Shown here: positions 8,349-15,379 of the stretch, piece after piece
Position numbering within the stretch: the first letter of the stretch is position 1
Layout of the letters: every line of letters begins with the position of its first letter
Origin: Hungatella hathewayi WAL-18680
Lineage (GTDB): Bacteria; Bacillota; Clostridia; Lachnospirales; Lachnospiraceae
Length of the DNA stretch: 64,000 nt
Assembly (NCBI RefSeq): GCF_000235505.1
Contig: NZ_JH379029.1
Coordinates: forward strand, 323,798-387,797
Reading direction: 5' to 3'
Notes under the pieces: model-generated
Seen by the model: the letters and a program-made list of their open reading frames with translations, nothing else
What the model was told of the DNA's origin: nothing
Database searches by the model: none
Translations under genes and position numbers: made by a program

Positions 8349-9898
8349 TACACAATCGCCTCTTTCAACTCTTCTTCTGTTTGTTGTTTCAAGCCTAACA
8401 TATACCATCCAAGTTCTTCATCGGTTAACGCCTTCACATCGCGAAAGCATCCGGCCACTTTGCCTGCACTGAACACAAGCAGACGGTCTGACATATCCAG
8501 AACCTCATTTAAATCCGAGGAGATCAGCAGGATCGCACAGTCTCGTTCTCTTGCCTCTATTAATTTTTGGTGAATCAACTCTACCGCCCCCACATCAATT
8601 CCCCTGGTAGGCTGGTTTGCAATTAGAATCTTCGGGTTTACAGACATTTCTCTTGCGACGATGACCTTTTGCATATTTCCACCAGATAACATTTTCAGTA
8701 AAACCTTTGGAGATTTGCAGAGAATTGAATATTTTTCAGTCAAATCTTTCCCAATTTTTTCAATTGCTTTTTTGTCAAAAAACATACGGTTACCCAGTTT
8801 TTTATCCTCGCAACGGGTGGATATCATATTTTCTTCTATGGATTCTTCCAACGCGGCGCCATATACCATGCGGTCCTCATGAATATGGGATACCCCCAAA
8901 TCTCTTATTTTTCTTACACTTAAATTTGTGGTGTCCATCCCCTCGATCTCCACACTGCCCGATGACGCCTTCAGAATGCCTGTTATAATTTCGCTTACTT
9001 CTTTTTGTCCGCTTCCTTCCACACCGGCAATCCCCAGAATTTCACCTTTATGAAGATGGAAGTTCACCTGATCAACCACCTTCACCCCATGCTTATCATA
9101 AAAGCACAGATCGTGGACCTTTAAAACAGTACCGCCTGGTTCATGCTCTGGTTTCTCCGTCTCCAGTATTACGTCCCTCCCCACCATCAGCCTGGAAATC
9201 TCCTGTGCTGTCAGGGAGTTGACCTGGTATGTTCCAACATCTCTTCCGGCTCTTATGATTGTTAAGCGATCACAAATCCTGATCACTTCTTCAATCTTGT
9301 GGCTGATAAAAATAATGGTATAACCGTTCTTCTTTAGTTTCAGCAGCTGCTCAAATAGTTCGTCAGTTTCCTGGGGTGTCAATACAGCCGTCGGTTCATC
9401 CAGAATAATCAATTTGGAATTCCGATACAAGATTTTTAATATTTCAACCTTTTGTTTCTGTCCTACCGAAATATTCCTTACCAGCTCTTTGGCTGAAATA
9501 TGAAATCCATAAGTTTGTGCCAGTTCATTAATGCATTTACAGGCATTCTCTTTATCAAAAAACACACCTGCATTTGGTTCCTGTCCAACTACAATGTTTT
9601 CAGCCACCGTCAGGGATTCCGCTAAATTAAAATGCTGGTATACCATACCAATCCCCAATTCCACTGCCTTTTTTGGCGAGTCGATAGTTACGATTTCCCC
9701 TCTGTATTCAATGGTTCCCTCATCCGGTGTCTCATTTCCAAACAGAACCTTCATCAGCGTGGATTTTCCTGCACCGTTTTCTCCCATCAGTGCATGGATT
9801 TCCCCCTTTTCCAGTTCAAAATTCATGCGGTCATTAGCTAAAACTCCATTCCCATAAACTTTGGTGATATTTTTCATACATAATATAGGTTCTTTCAT
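8348..9898 (-). CDS. Nucleoside ABC transporter ATPase, double ABC domain
   Basis: Energy subunit with two fused ATP-binding domains (about 516 residues), as in the YufO/NupO and RbsA families. The N-terminal domain has a full Walker A (GENGAGKST), the NISVGQKQKVEI signature and ILDEPTAVLT. The C-terminal domain has the usual degenerate Walker A (GVEGSGQKE), LSGGNMQKV and a GIDVGAVE segment. The start chosen is MKEPILC at 9898, 16 bases after the BMP stop with AAGGGG upstream. Confidence 0.92.
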   Translation of the reverse strand: MKEPILCMKNITKVYGNGVLANDRMNFELEKGEIHALMGENGAGKSTLMKVLFGNETPDEGTIEYRGEIVTIDSPKKAVELGIGMVYQHFNLAESLTVAENIVVGQEPNAGVFFDKENACKCINELAQTYGFHISAKELVRNISVGQKQKVEILKILYRNSKLIILDEPTAVLTPQETDELFEQLLKLKKNGYTIIFISHKIEEVIRICDRLTIIRAGRDVGTYQVNSLTAQEISRLMVGRDVILETEKPEHEPGGTVLKVHDLCFYDKHGVKVVDQVNFHLHKGEILGIAGVEGSGQKEVSEIITGILKASSGSVEIEGMDTTNLSVRKIRDLGVSHIHEDRMVYGAALEESIEENMISTRCEDKKLGNRMFFDKKAIEKIGKDLTEKYSILCKSPKVLLKMLSGGNMQKVIVAREMSVNPKILIANQPTRGIDVGAVELIHQKLIEARERDCAILLISSDLNEVLDMSDRLLVFSAGKVAGCFRDVKALTDEELGWYMLGLKQQTEEELKEAIV

Positions 9899-9914
9899 CA
9901 AACTACCCCTTATT

Positions 9915-11030
9915 CTATGGACGAGCACCATCAATGATTGACTTCACATCAGCGTCCTCCATCCCATATGCCGTATCGACTTTAATCTCGCCATTCTTTA
10001 TCATCTCTGTCAGTTCCAGGATTTTATCTCTCATCCATTCTGGCACATTGGTTTTGTAATAGTCATTATCTGCCAGCCGGATCATGCCCTCTGTCAATCC
10101 CAATGTTTCATTTTTTCCGAAAATTTCTTCCCCCGCTATATATTTTTCAACTACCCGAATTATATTTTCATCCAGGCACTTCAGTTGTGATGCCAGAATT
10201 AAGTTTGCCTTATCCGGATCATCTTTAAAAAGCAAGGCCTGGTCAGAGTCCGTTCCTATGGAATACTTGCCGGCTTCCTTTCCCGCTTCAAGGCACCCCA
10301 TACCGGCCCCTCCTGCACCGTTATATACCACATCGCACCCGGAATCATACATGATCTTTGCCAGTTCTTTTCCCTTAGCCGCATCGGTAAAAGAATTCGT
10401 ATAAGATGTAATCACTTTTATTTCTGGGTCGATAAACTGTGCGCCCTGAATAAATCCCACTGTGAAATCATTGATCAGCGTCATATCCATACCGCCCACA
10501 AAACCAACAACCTTATCCTCGTTGGCATAGGCCAGTTCGTCCTGGGAGGCGGTTGTTATCATAGCCGCCAATGCTCCCGACAAGAAGGCGCCCTCATTTC
10601 CTTTGTAATCCGCAGAATACACATTGGAGAATCCATCATCTACCCGTTGATCCAGCAACATATATTTTTGATTGGGATATTCTTTCGCCATGGACTCTAT
10701 TCCCTCCTTTGATGCATATCCCGTAGCCACTATAATATCCCAGCCACTATCCGATATATCCTCCAAGGTTGGCAGAAACTTTGTCTCATCCTCCCCATAC
10801 TCAATTACTTTTGTTTTACAGCCAAACTTCTCAGCCGCCATTTCCGCCCCTCTCGCCGCTGATTCGGAAAAAGATTTGTCACTGGCATTGCCCACTACCA
10901 CACAAATACTTGGAACTTTTACAGACCCATCTTCTGCTGCATTACTGTTGTCTTTTGTTCCTGTTCCACATGCTATTAAAGAAATCATCATTCCTACGGT
11001 CAGCATCATGACCAATACTTTCTTCCCCAT
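9915..11030 (-). CDS. BMP-family nucleoside-binding lipoprotein
   Basis: Extracytoplasmic receptor of the BmpA/PnrA family, which binds purine or other nucleosides. A signal peptide ends in the lipobox LIACG, so the protein is lipid-anchored. The mature part has VVGNASDKSFSESAARGAE and GVGG-type hinge segments of the family. Start ATG at 11030 (MGKKVLV) follows GGAGGG. It is the first gene of the minus-strand operon running to 2596, divergent from the DeoR gene, which probably controls it. Confidence 0.92.
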   Translation of the reverse strand: MGKKVLVMMLTVGMMISLIACGTGTKDNSNAAEDGSVKVPSICVVVGNASDKSFSESAARGAEMAAEKFGCKTKVIEYGEDETKFLPTLEDISDSGWDIIVATGYASKEGIESMAKEYPNQKYMLLDQRVDDGFSNVYSADYKGNEGAFLSGALAAMITTASQDELAYANEDKVVGFVGGMDMTLINDFTVGFIQGAQFIDPEIKVITSYTNSFTDAAKGKELAKIMYDSGCDVVYNGAGGAGMGCLEAGKEAGKYSIGTDSDQALLFKDDPDKANLILASQLKCLDENIIRVVEKYIAGEEIFGKNETLGLTEGMIRLADNDYYKTNVPEWMRDKILELTEMIKNGEIKVDTAYGMEDADVKSIIDGARP

Positions 11031-11083
11031 CGTAACCCTCCTCTGCATTTAAAAAATTGTTTTCCTGTCTCTTCAAAGCCCTC

Positions 11084-11112
11084 TTGAATAATAGAAATGG
11101 TTAAAGTATAAT
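11084..11112 (+). promoter_or_regulatory. Promoter of the DeoR-family regulator
   Basis: TTGAAT at 11084-11089 and TATAAT at 11107-11112 with a 17-base spacer, 30 bases ahead of the regulator start. It lies in the 111-bp divergent gap shared with the BMP operon, so one operator here could serve both directions. AATAAAC next to the -10 box resembles a stretch near 15.16 kb. Confidence 0.65.
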
Positions 11113-11141
11113 AAACATTATTAAAGATTAAGAGGTCTTTC

Positions 11142-11912
11142 ATGCTTGCAATCAACCGATTAAATGAAATTCGAAATATCATCAGCAAAAACAAAAGCGT
11201 TATGGTTGCTGATTTAGCCCTTCAGTTTTCCGTTACAGAGGAAACCATCCGTCGCGATTTGAATAAACTCGAAAGCGAGGGCCTGGTTACCCGTGTATAC
11301 GGCGGTGCTTACAGCACACTTGGCGTACAAAATGATGTCAATGTCGTGCTCCGGGAAAATATCCTCATTGATGCCAAGCAGGCCATCGCCCATTCTGCTT
11401 TAAAATATATCCACAATGGGGATTCGATCTTCCTTGACTGTTCCACCACAGCCCTCAGCCTTGCATCCATGATTAAAGATTATTCCTTGTATGTCATTAC
11501 CAACTCCTTAATGATTGCCCAGGAATTAACTTTGTGTCCCCATATTTCGTTGATTCTTATAGGCGGAAACTTTCACCAGATATCCATGTCCTTTTTAGGT
11601 GCCGCCGCCAACCAGGCTTTGTCTAATTACTATGTAGATAAGGCCTTTGTTTCATGCCGTTCTCTGTCCCAGGCCCACGGAATTTCAGATTCCAATGAGA
11701 ACCAAAGTGTGATCCGGCAATTAGCAATCCAAAGAAGTAATGAGTCTTACCTTTTAGTAGACCATACCAAACTCGGCTCTACTTCATTTATCCATATTGC
11801 CGATATTTCTGAAATTGATTACCTGATCACCGATCACGCATTAGATTCCAATTGGCGTACTCATCTTGCCAAGAACAAAGTGATTGCGGTGGATTCCACC
11901 CAGGCCCTTTAG
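11142..11912 (+). CDS. DeoR-family transcriptional regulator
   Basis: A 256-residue repressor-type regulator. The N-terminal helix-turn-helix (DLALQFSVTEETIRRDLNKLESEGLVTRVYGGA, about residues 21-53) is canonical DeoR, and the C-terminal domain is the sugar-phosphate-sensing DeoRC fold. It stands between two minus-strand operons (importer-phosphorylase-isomerase below, RuBisCO-like-transketolase above) and ends four bases from the end of the RuBisCO-like gene. It likely controls both and senses a phosphorylated pentose intermediate. Confidence 0.92.
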   Translation: MLAINRLNEIRNIISKNKSVMVADLALQFSVTEETIRRDLNKLESEGLVTRVYGGAYSTLGVQNDVNVVLRENILIDAKQAIAHSALKYIHNGDSIFLDCSTTALSLASMIKDYSLYVITNSLMIAQELTLCPHISLILIGGNFHQISMSFLGAAANQALSNYYVDKAFVSCRSLSQAHGISDSNENQSVIRQLAIQRSNESYLLVDHTKLGSTSFIHIADISEIDYLITDHALDSNWRTHLAKNKVIAVDSTQAL

Positions 11913-11916
11913 ACCA

Positions 11917-13080
11917 CTACCCTCTTAATGCCTCCACTGCTGCCGTAAACTGTCTGCAGTTAGCCGCCAGATTCTCTCCACAGGTGAACAGTCCACCACC
12001 GATCAAAAGCAATACATCTTTGCCATAATTGCTCACCATATCTTCAATACGATCTAACTGCATTCCCCCTGCCGGACAGCTAAACATCTGTTTCATCCCC
12101 CCCATGGGTTCTTTACCGGCATTGGCAATTGCAATACAGTCTTCCAAACTCAGCGAAAACCGTCCCCCATAATTAGGGAAAATCACTGCATCTGCACCCG
12201 CCATTCTCATGAGCTGCCCGTAATAGGCTTTAAAAGTAAATCCCTGCCGGTTAATAGCATAACAGCCGGAAAAAGCCGGATGTGAGAAAATCGGCAAACC
12301 GATCTCGTTATCTTCTGCTAATTCCTTCATGATATCCAGGCTCACCAGTCCAGGCGCAATCATAATTCCATCTGCACCACATTCTTTTGCATACCGTGCA
12401 TTATCTCTAATCTTCTTTAACGGAGCAGTAACATTAGGTACATACATTGCCTTTTTCCCTGTCTTTTCGTATGCTGCTTTGATTGCGTCACTGCAGACCC
12501 GCACGCGTTCTTTAAACGGCGAAAAGCTCTGATTCGTCAAACCATGATCATCTTTAATAATATTGATTCCGTTCTCTGCAAATACTTTAACCAAATTTGC
12601 AAAATTATCCGAAGATAATCCCATTGGTTTTAGCGCGGTAAATAATAATGGCAATTCCTCCTCTCCCACTATTTTCCGGATTCCCTCAATGCCATACCGC
12701 GGGCCTTGCAATGTTGCCTGTAAAGCAGAACTTAGTCTGATATCTGCCACTCTGACATTTTCTTTGATACTGAAGTTTCCAAATATTACATTTAACAACT
12801 GTGTAAACTCGCATTCCGCGATTTCCACAGCAAAGCTTATCTCTGCTTCATAAACATGTTCTTTTAGATTTTTAAAGTTCATAATTCTTCCCAAAATCTG
12901 ATCCCTGATTTCTCCTTTGGGAAGTGCTGACTCAGGGAATTCAACTGTCTGTTCAATGCAGATTTCTTCTGCTGTTTGACGAGCGTCTCCCTCCGAACCA
13001 AATATTTCATAGACAATGGTAAATCGCTCGCCACTGAGCTGTTTTTTTAGCAGTTCGTTATTAAAATCTTCAAAATACAT
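11917..13080 (-). CDS. RuBisCO-like protein (form IV)
   Basis: A 387-residue homologue of the RuBisCO large subunit. Visible landmarks are GPRYGIEGIR (126-135), the catalytic-base motif ALKPMGLS with Lys151, the carbamylated-Lys/metal motif KDDHG (Lys176, Asp177, Asp178), FSHPAFSG with His267, FPNYGGRF (301-308) and a Gly-rich C-terminal phosphate site. In true RuBisCO the metal motif is KDDE; here the last ligand is His179, and loop 6 does not have the carboxylase form. CO2 fixation is thus unlikely; known family reactions are enolisation, isomerisation or decarboxylation of ketose phosphates. It is the last gene of the transketolase operon, starting after GGGAGGTG. Confidence 0.93.
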   Translation of the reverse strand: MYFEDFNNELLKKQLSGERFTIVYEIFGSEGDARQTAEEICIEQTVEFPESALPKGEIRDQILGRIMNFKNLKEHVYEAEISFAVEIAECEFTQLLNVIFGNFSIKENVRVADIRLSSALQATLQGPRYGIEGIRKIVGEEELPLLFTALKPMGLSSDNFANLVKVFAENGINIIKDDHGLTNQSFSPFKERVRVCSDAIKAAYEKTGKKAMYVPNVTAPLKKIRDNARYAKECGADGIMIAPGLVSLDIMKELAEDNEIGLPIFSHPAFSGCYAINRQGFTFKAYYGQLMRMAGADAVIFPNYGGRFSLSLEDCIAIANAGKEPMGGMKQMFSCPAGGMQLDRIEDMVSNYGKDVLLLIGGGLFTCGENLAANCRQFTAAVEALRG

Positions 13081-13109
13081 AGTATCACATACACCTCCCT
13101 TCCCCGTTC

Positions 13110-14117
13110 TTACAAAGCCTCTGGCTTTGCCTCACTATGTAATGCCGGATGATATGTTTCCGCAAGAGATTCTTCTTTAATACCGTACTGCTCCCCGGTC
13201 ACAGCTTCTACCTTTGAGATAAGAGCCATGGCATCAAGTCCATATTCCTTCATTAGATACTCTTTGCTGGCCCCGTGGACAAACGTGTCATTTAATCCCA
13301 GGCGATAAAGCTTTTTACCAACTCCATATTCAGCCATCTGTTCTGCCACAATGCTTCCCAGCCCTCCAATAATACTGTGGTTTTCAAATGTGATGGCTCC
13401 ATATTTGCTCTTTGCAATCTCTTCCATAATCTCCGGATGGTCAAACGGTTTCAATGTGGATATGTGATAGTGGGCTATATGGATTCCCTGATCCGCAAGA
13501 GCGGCAGCGGCCCTCATTCCTTCTTCTGTACAGATGCCGCTTGATATCAGGACAAAATCATTTCCCTCCCGAAGTTTTCTAGCCTTTCCCAGCTTCATCG
13601 GTTCTTTCTGATCAAAGAGTCTCGGAATCTCGCCGCGAAGCATTCTGATGTATACCGGTCCCTGTGCTTCAAGCGCCACATCCAATACCGATTCTACCTC
13701 TGTTGCGTCAGCAGTCTCCAAAACCGTCATATTGGGAAGGGAACGCATCACGGATATATCTTCAATGGCCTGGTGTGTAGCTCCTCCAGGTGTTAAAATT
13801 CCAGGTAGAAAACCCACCATAATGACGGGAAGATTGGGATATGCCACCGACATGGCAATCTGATCATACGCGCGTCTGTAAATAAAGACTGCAAAGGTGT
13901 GAATCATAGGAATCAAACCTTCTCTTGCCATTCCCCCGGCAAAGGCAAGCATGTTCTGTTCTGCTATTCCCATGGAAAGAAATCTTGCTGGATAGGCATC
14001 CCGGAACAGGTGCGCTTCCGAAGAACTGGTAAGGTCAGCAGAAAGGACATAGGTTTCCGGTTTATCTTTTGCCCACTCAACCAGATTGCGGGCATGGACA
14101 TTTTTTAGTATTTCCAT
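13110..14117 (-). CDS. Transketolase C-terminal subunit
   Basis: Pyrimidine-binding and C-terminal domains of transketolase as a separate chain of about 335 residues. It has GIAEQNMLAFAGG with the catalytic Glu, FIYRRAYDQIAMSVAY, GGATHQAIEDISVMRSLPNMTV and a C-terminal swivel domain. Start ATG at 14117 (MEILKNV) lies one base after the stop of the N-terminal subunit with CGGAGG upstream. The two chains should form one ThDP-dependent enzyme transferring a two-carbon unit from a ketose phosphate. Spacing to the RuBisCO-like gene is about 30 bases. Confidence 0.92.
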   Translation of the reverse strand: MEILKNVHARNLVEWAKDKPETYVLSADLTSSSEAHLFRDAYPARFLSMGIAEQNMLAFAGGMAREGLIPMIHTFAVFIYRRAYDQIAMSVAYPNLPVIMVGFLPGILTPGGATHQAIEDISVMRSLPNMTVLETADATEVESVLDVALEAQGPVYIRMLRGEIPRLFDQKEPMKLGKARKLREGNDFVLISSGICTEEGMRAAAALADQGIHIAHYHISTLKPFDHPEIMEEIAKSKYGAITFENHSIIGGLGSIVAEQMAEYGVGKKLYRLGLNDTFVHGASKEYLMKEYGLDAMALISKVEAVTGEQYGIKEESLAETYHPALHSEAKPEAL

Positions 14118-14118
14118 A

Positions 14119-15036
14119 TTAATTTTCCTCCGTAATAAGCTTTTCATAATATCCTCGATATCGCTCCCGATCTTCCTGATTTAAAAATCTGATATAATGA
14201 TATTTGGGTTCTCTCTCTCTTAAAAATTCCAGACCATGGCAGGGATCTGTATCACACAACACAAATGTGGGTTTGCCACAGGCTTCCATTTTCCCCATTT
14301 CAGCAATCTTTTCGATATCATGACCGTCAATTCTATGTACACAAGCCCCAAAAGAACGAAGCCTCTCCTCAAACGGTTCAATATTCATGACCGTAGTCAT
14401 TTTACCATCACACTGATATCCATTGACATCAATAAATGCCAGGATATTGTCCAGATGGTGAAAACTGGCTGCCTGCACCGCCTCCCAAAATTCACCCGAC
14501 TGGCACTCCCCGTCGGACAATAATACTACAACCCTGCCCTGGTCTCCTCTCTGCTTTCTGGCAAATGCAATTCCTGCCGCCTGGCTGATACCCTGTCCAA
14601 GAGAACCTGTTGTAACCTCCATTCCCGGAGAGTGTTCGGCTCCTATCATTTCAACGGAACCGCCATCCATGTTATACTCCTTCATTCCGTTTTCATCCAT
14701 CCTCCCCGCTTCAATCAATGCGGCATACAGGACTAACGCATACTGGGCCGGTGATAAAATAAAGGAATCACAATCAGGATTGTGATTGCCATTGAATCTT
14801 ACTCCGGTTACCGCTTTATGGTCCTTTCCAGGTGTACCTGTAAATGGCCCTGGCATTAATGGCTTGTCTAATTTTTCAAGTTTAAGAATTTTTTTATACA
14901 GGGTAGACATGATCTCAGCGGATGAACATGCCTGACATAAATACCCTCCGTTTTCCATTATTGTATGCTCCAACACTCTTAATCGAATTCCTCTTGCCAT
15001 TTTGTTTACTTCTTCCTGCCAAGTCATGTTATCCAT
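14119..15036 (-). CDS. Transketolase N-terminal subunit
   Basis: ThDP-diphosphate-binding half of a split transketolase, 305 residues. TTGSLGQGISQAAG and the ThDP/Mg motif SDGECQSGEFWEA...DVNG (174-177 with Asn205) are clear. Differences from housekeeping transketolases are an unusual PGPFTGTPG-containing stretch (about 62-90) and SPAQYA in place of the usual SKGHA, removing a His that normally contacts substrate or cofactor. This points to an altered donor substrate. It is the first gene of the operon that ends with the RuBisCO-like gene; AAAGGAG precedes the ATG. Confidence 0.92.
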   Translation of the reverse strand: MDNMTWQEEVNKMARGIRLRVLEHTIMENGGYLCQACSSAEIMSTLYKKILKLEKLDKPLMPGPFTGTPGKDHKAVTGVRFNGNHNPDCDSFILSPAQYALVLYAALIEAGRMDENGMKEYNMDGGSVEMIGAEHSPGMEVTTGSLGQGISQAAGIAFARKQRGDQGRVVVLLSDGECQSGEFWEAVQAASFHHLDNILAFIDVNGYQCDGKMTTVMNIEPFEERLRSFGACVHRIDGHDIEKIAEMGKMEACGKPTFVLCDTDPCHGLEFLREREPKYHYIRFLNQEDRERYRGYYEKLITEEN

Positions 15037-15235
15037 TTCTCCTTTACCATTTTACTTTATGTTGTTTTTTGTTGTTTCTAAATTGATTATATATACCTTT
15101 TGTTAGTTTATCTATATGTATAACGGCAATATTTCCTAGTTGTTTTTATTTAAATTCAACAGTTTTTATGTTTGTTTATTAAATCACTTTCAACACAAAC
15201 CAACATTTTTTTGTTTTTCATTCTGTCGAAATACT
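15037..15235. promoter_or_regulatory. AT-rich control region of the transketolase operon
   Basis: No gene. Strongly AT-rich, with several TTTGTT/TGTTTTT-like stretches on the plus strand (about 15060-15080, 15100-15110, 15138-15150, 15160-15180, 15205-15220). On the minus strand a TATAAT lies near 15087-15092, with no good -35 box. DeoR-family regulators often bind T-rich direct repeats of this kind, so this is a candidate operator region for the regulator at 11.1 kb. Confidence 0.4.
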
Positions 15236-15238
15236 AAA

Positions 15239-15292
15239 AAAGCAGGGCGTTCCAAGCACCTCCATCTGCTCAGAACTCCCTGCTTTCTTCTT
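15239..15292. terminator. Bidirectional hairpin terminator
   Basis: AAAGCAGGG then C then GTTC (15239-15252) pairs with GAACTCCCTGCTTT (15273-15286) with one mismatch, with A-runs before and T-rich sequence after. A near copy of the same hairpin is at 35299-35349, and both are followed by a galM-derived fragment. Confidence 0.7.
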
Positions 15293-15315
15293 ATTCCACT
15301 CTCTCAACAACTACA

Positions 15316-15340
15316 CAGAACCATCCTGTATGTATTCTAA
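15316..15340 (+). pseudogene. galM 3' remnant
   Basis: The final 25 bases of galM, including its TAA, with no matching coding sequence upstream: the text before 15316 does not resemble galM. It is a junction scar rather than a gene. Confidence 0.75.
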
Positions 15341-15379
15341 AACGCCAATTGCTCACATCGCTTTAAAATGATACTTCTT
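15316..15379. repeat. 64-bp direct repeat, right copy
   Basis: Right partner of 2549-2612 (62/64 identical). Its outer part codes the last residues of the DUF5107 gene (KKYHFKAM). Confidence 0.9.

Noticed and set aside
11917-13080. Genuine CO2-fixing RuBisCO
   Set aside because: Metal ligand Glu replaced by His, loop 6 not of carboxylase type, no phosphoribulokinase or small subunit nearby.
13110-15036. Apiose catabolic cluster (RuBisCO-like plus transketolase occur there too)
   Set aside because: No apiose isomerase, apulose kinase or apionate enzymes; the nucleoside importer, phosphorylases and MtnA-family enzyme fit a nucleoside route better. Kept as an alternative.
15037-15352. Insertion sequence at the module's right edge
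   Set aside because: No transposase remnant or terminal inverted repeats; only a promoter region, hairpin and galM scar are visible.
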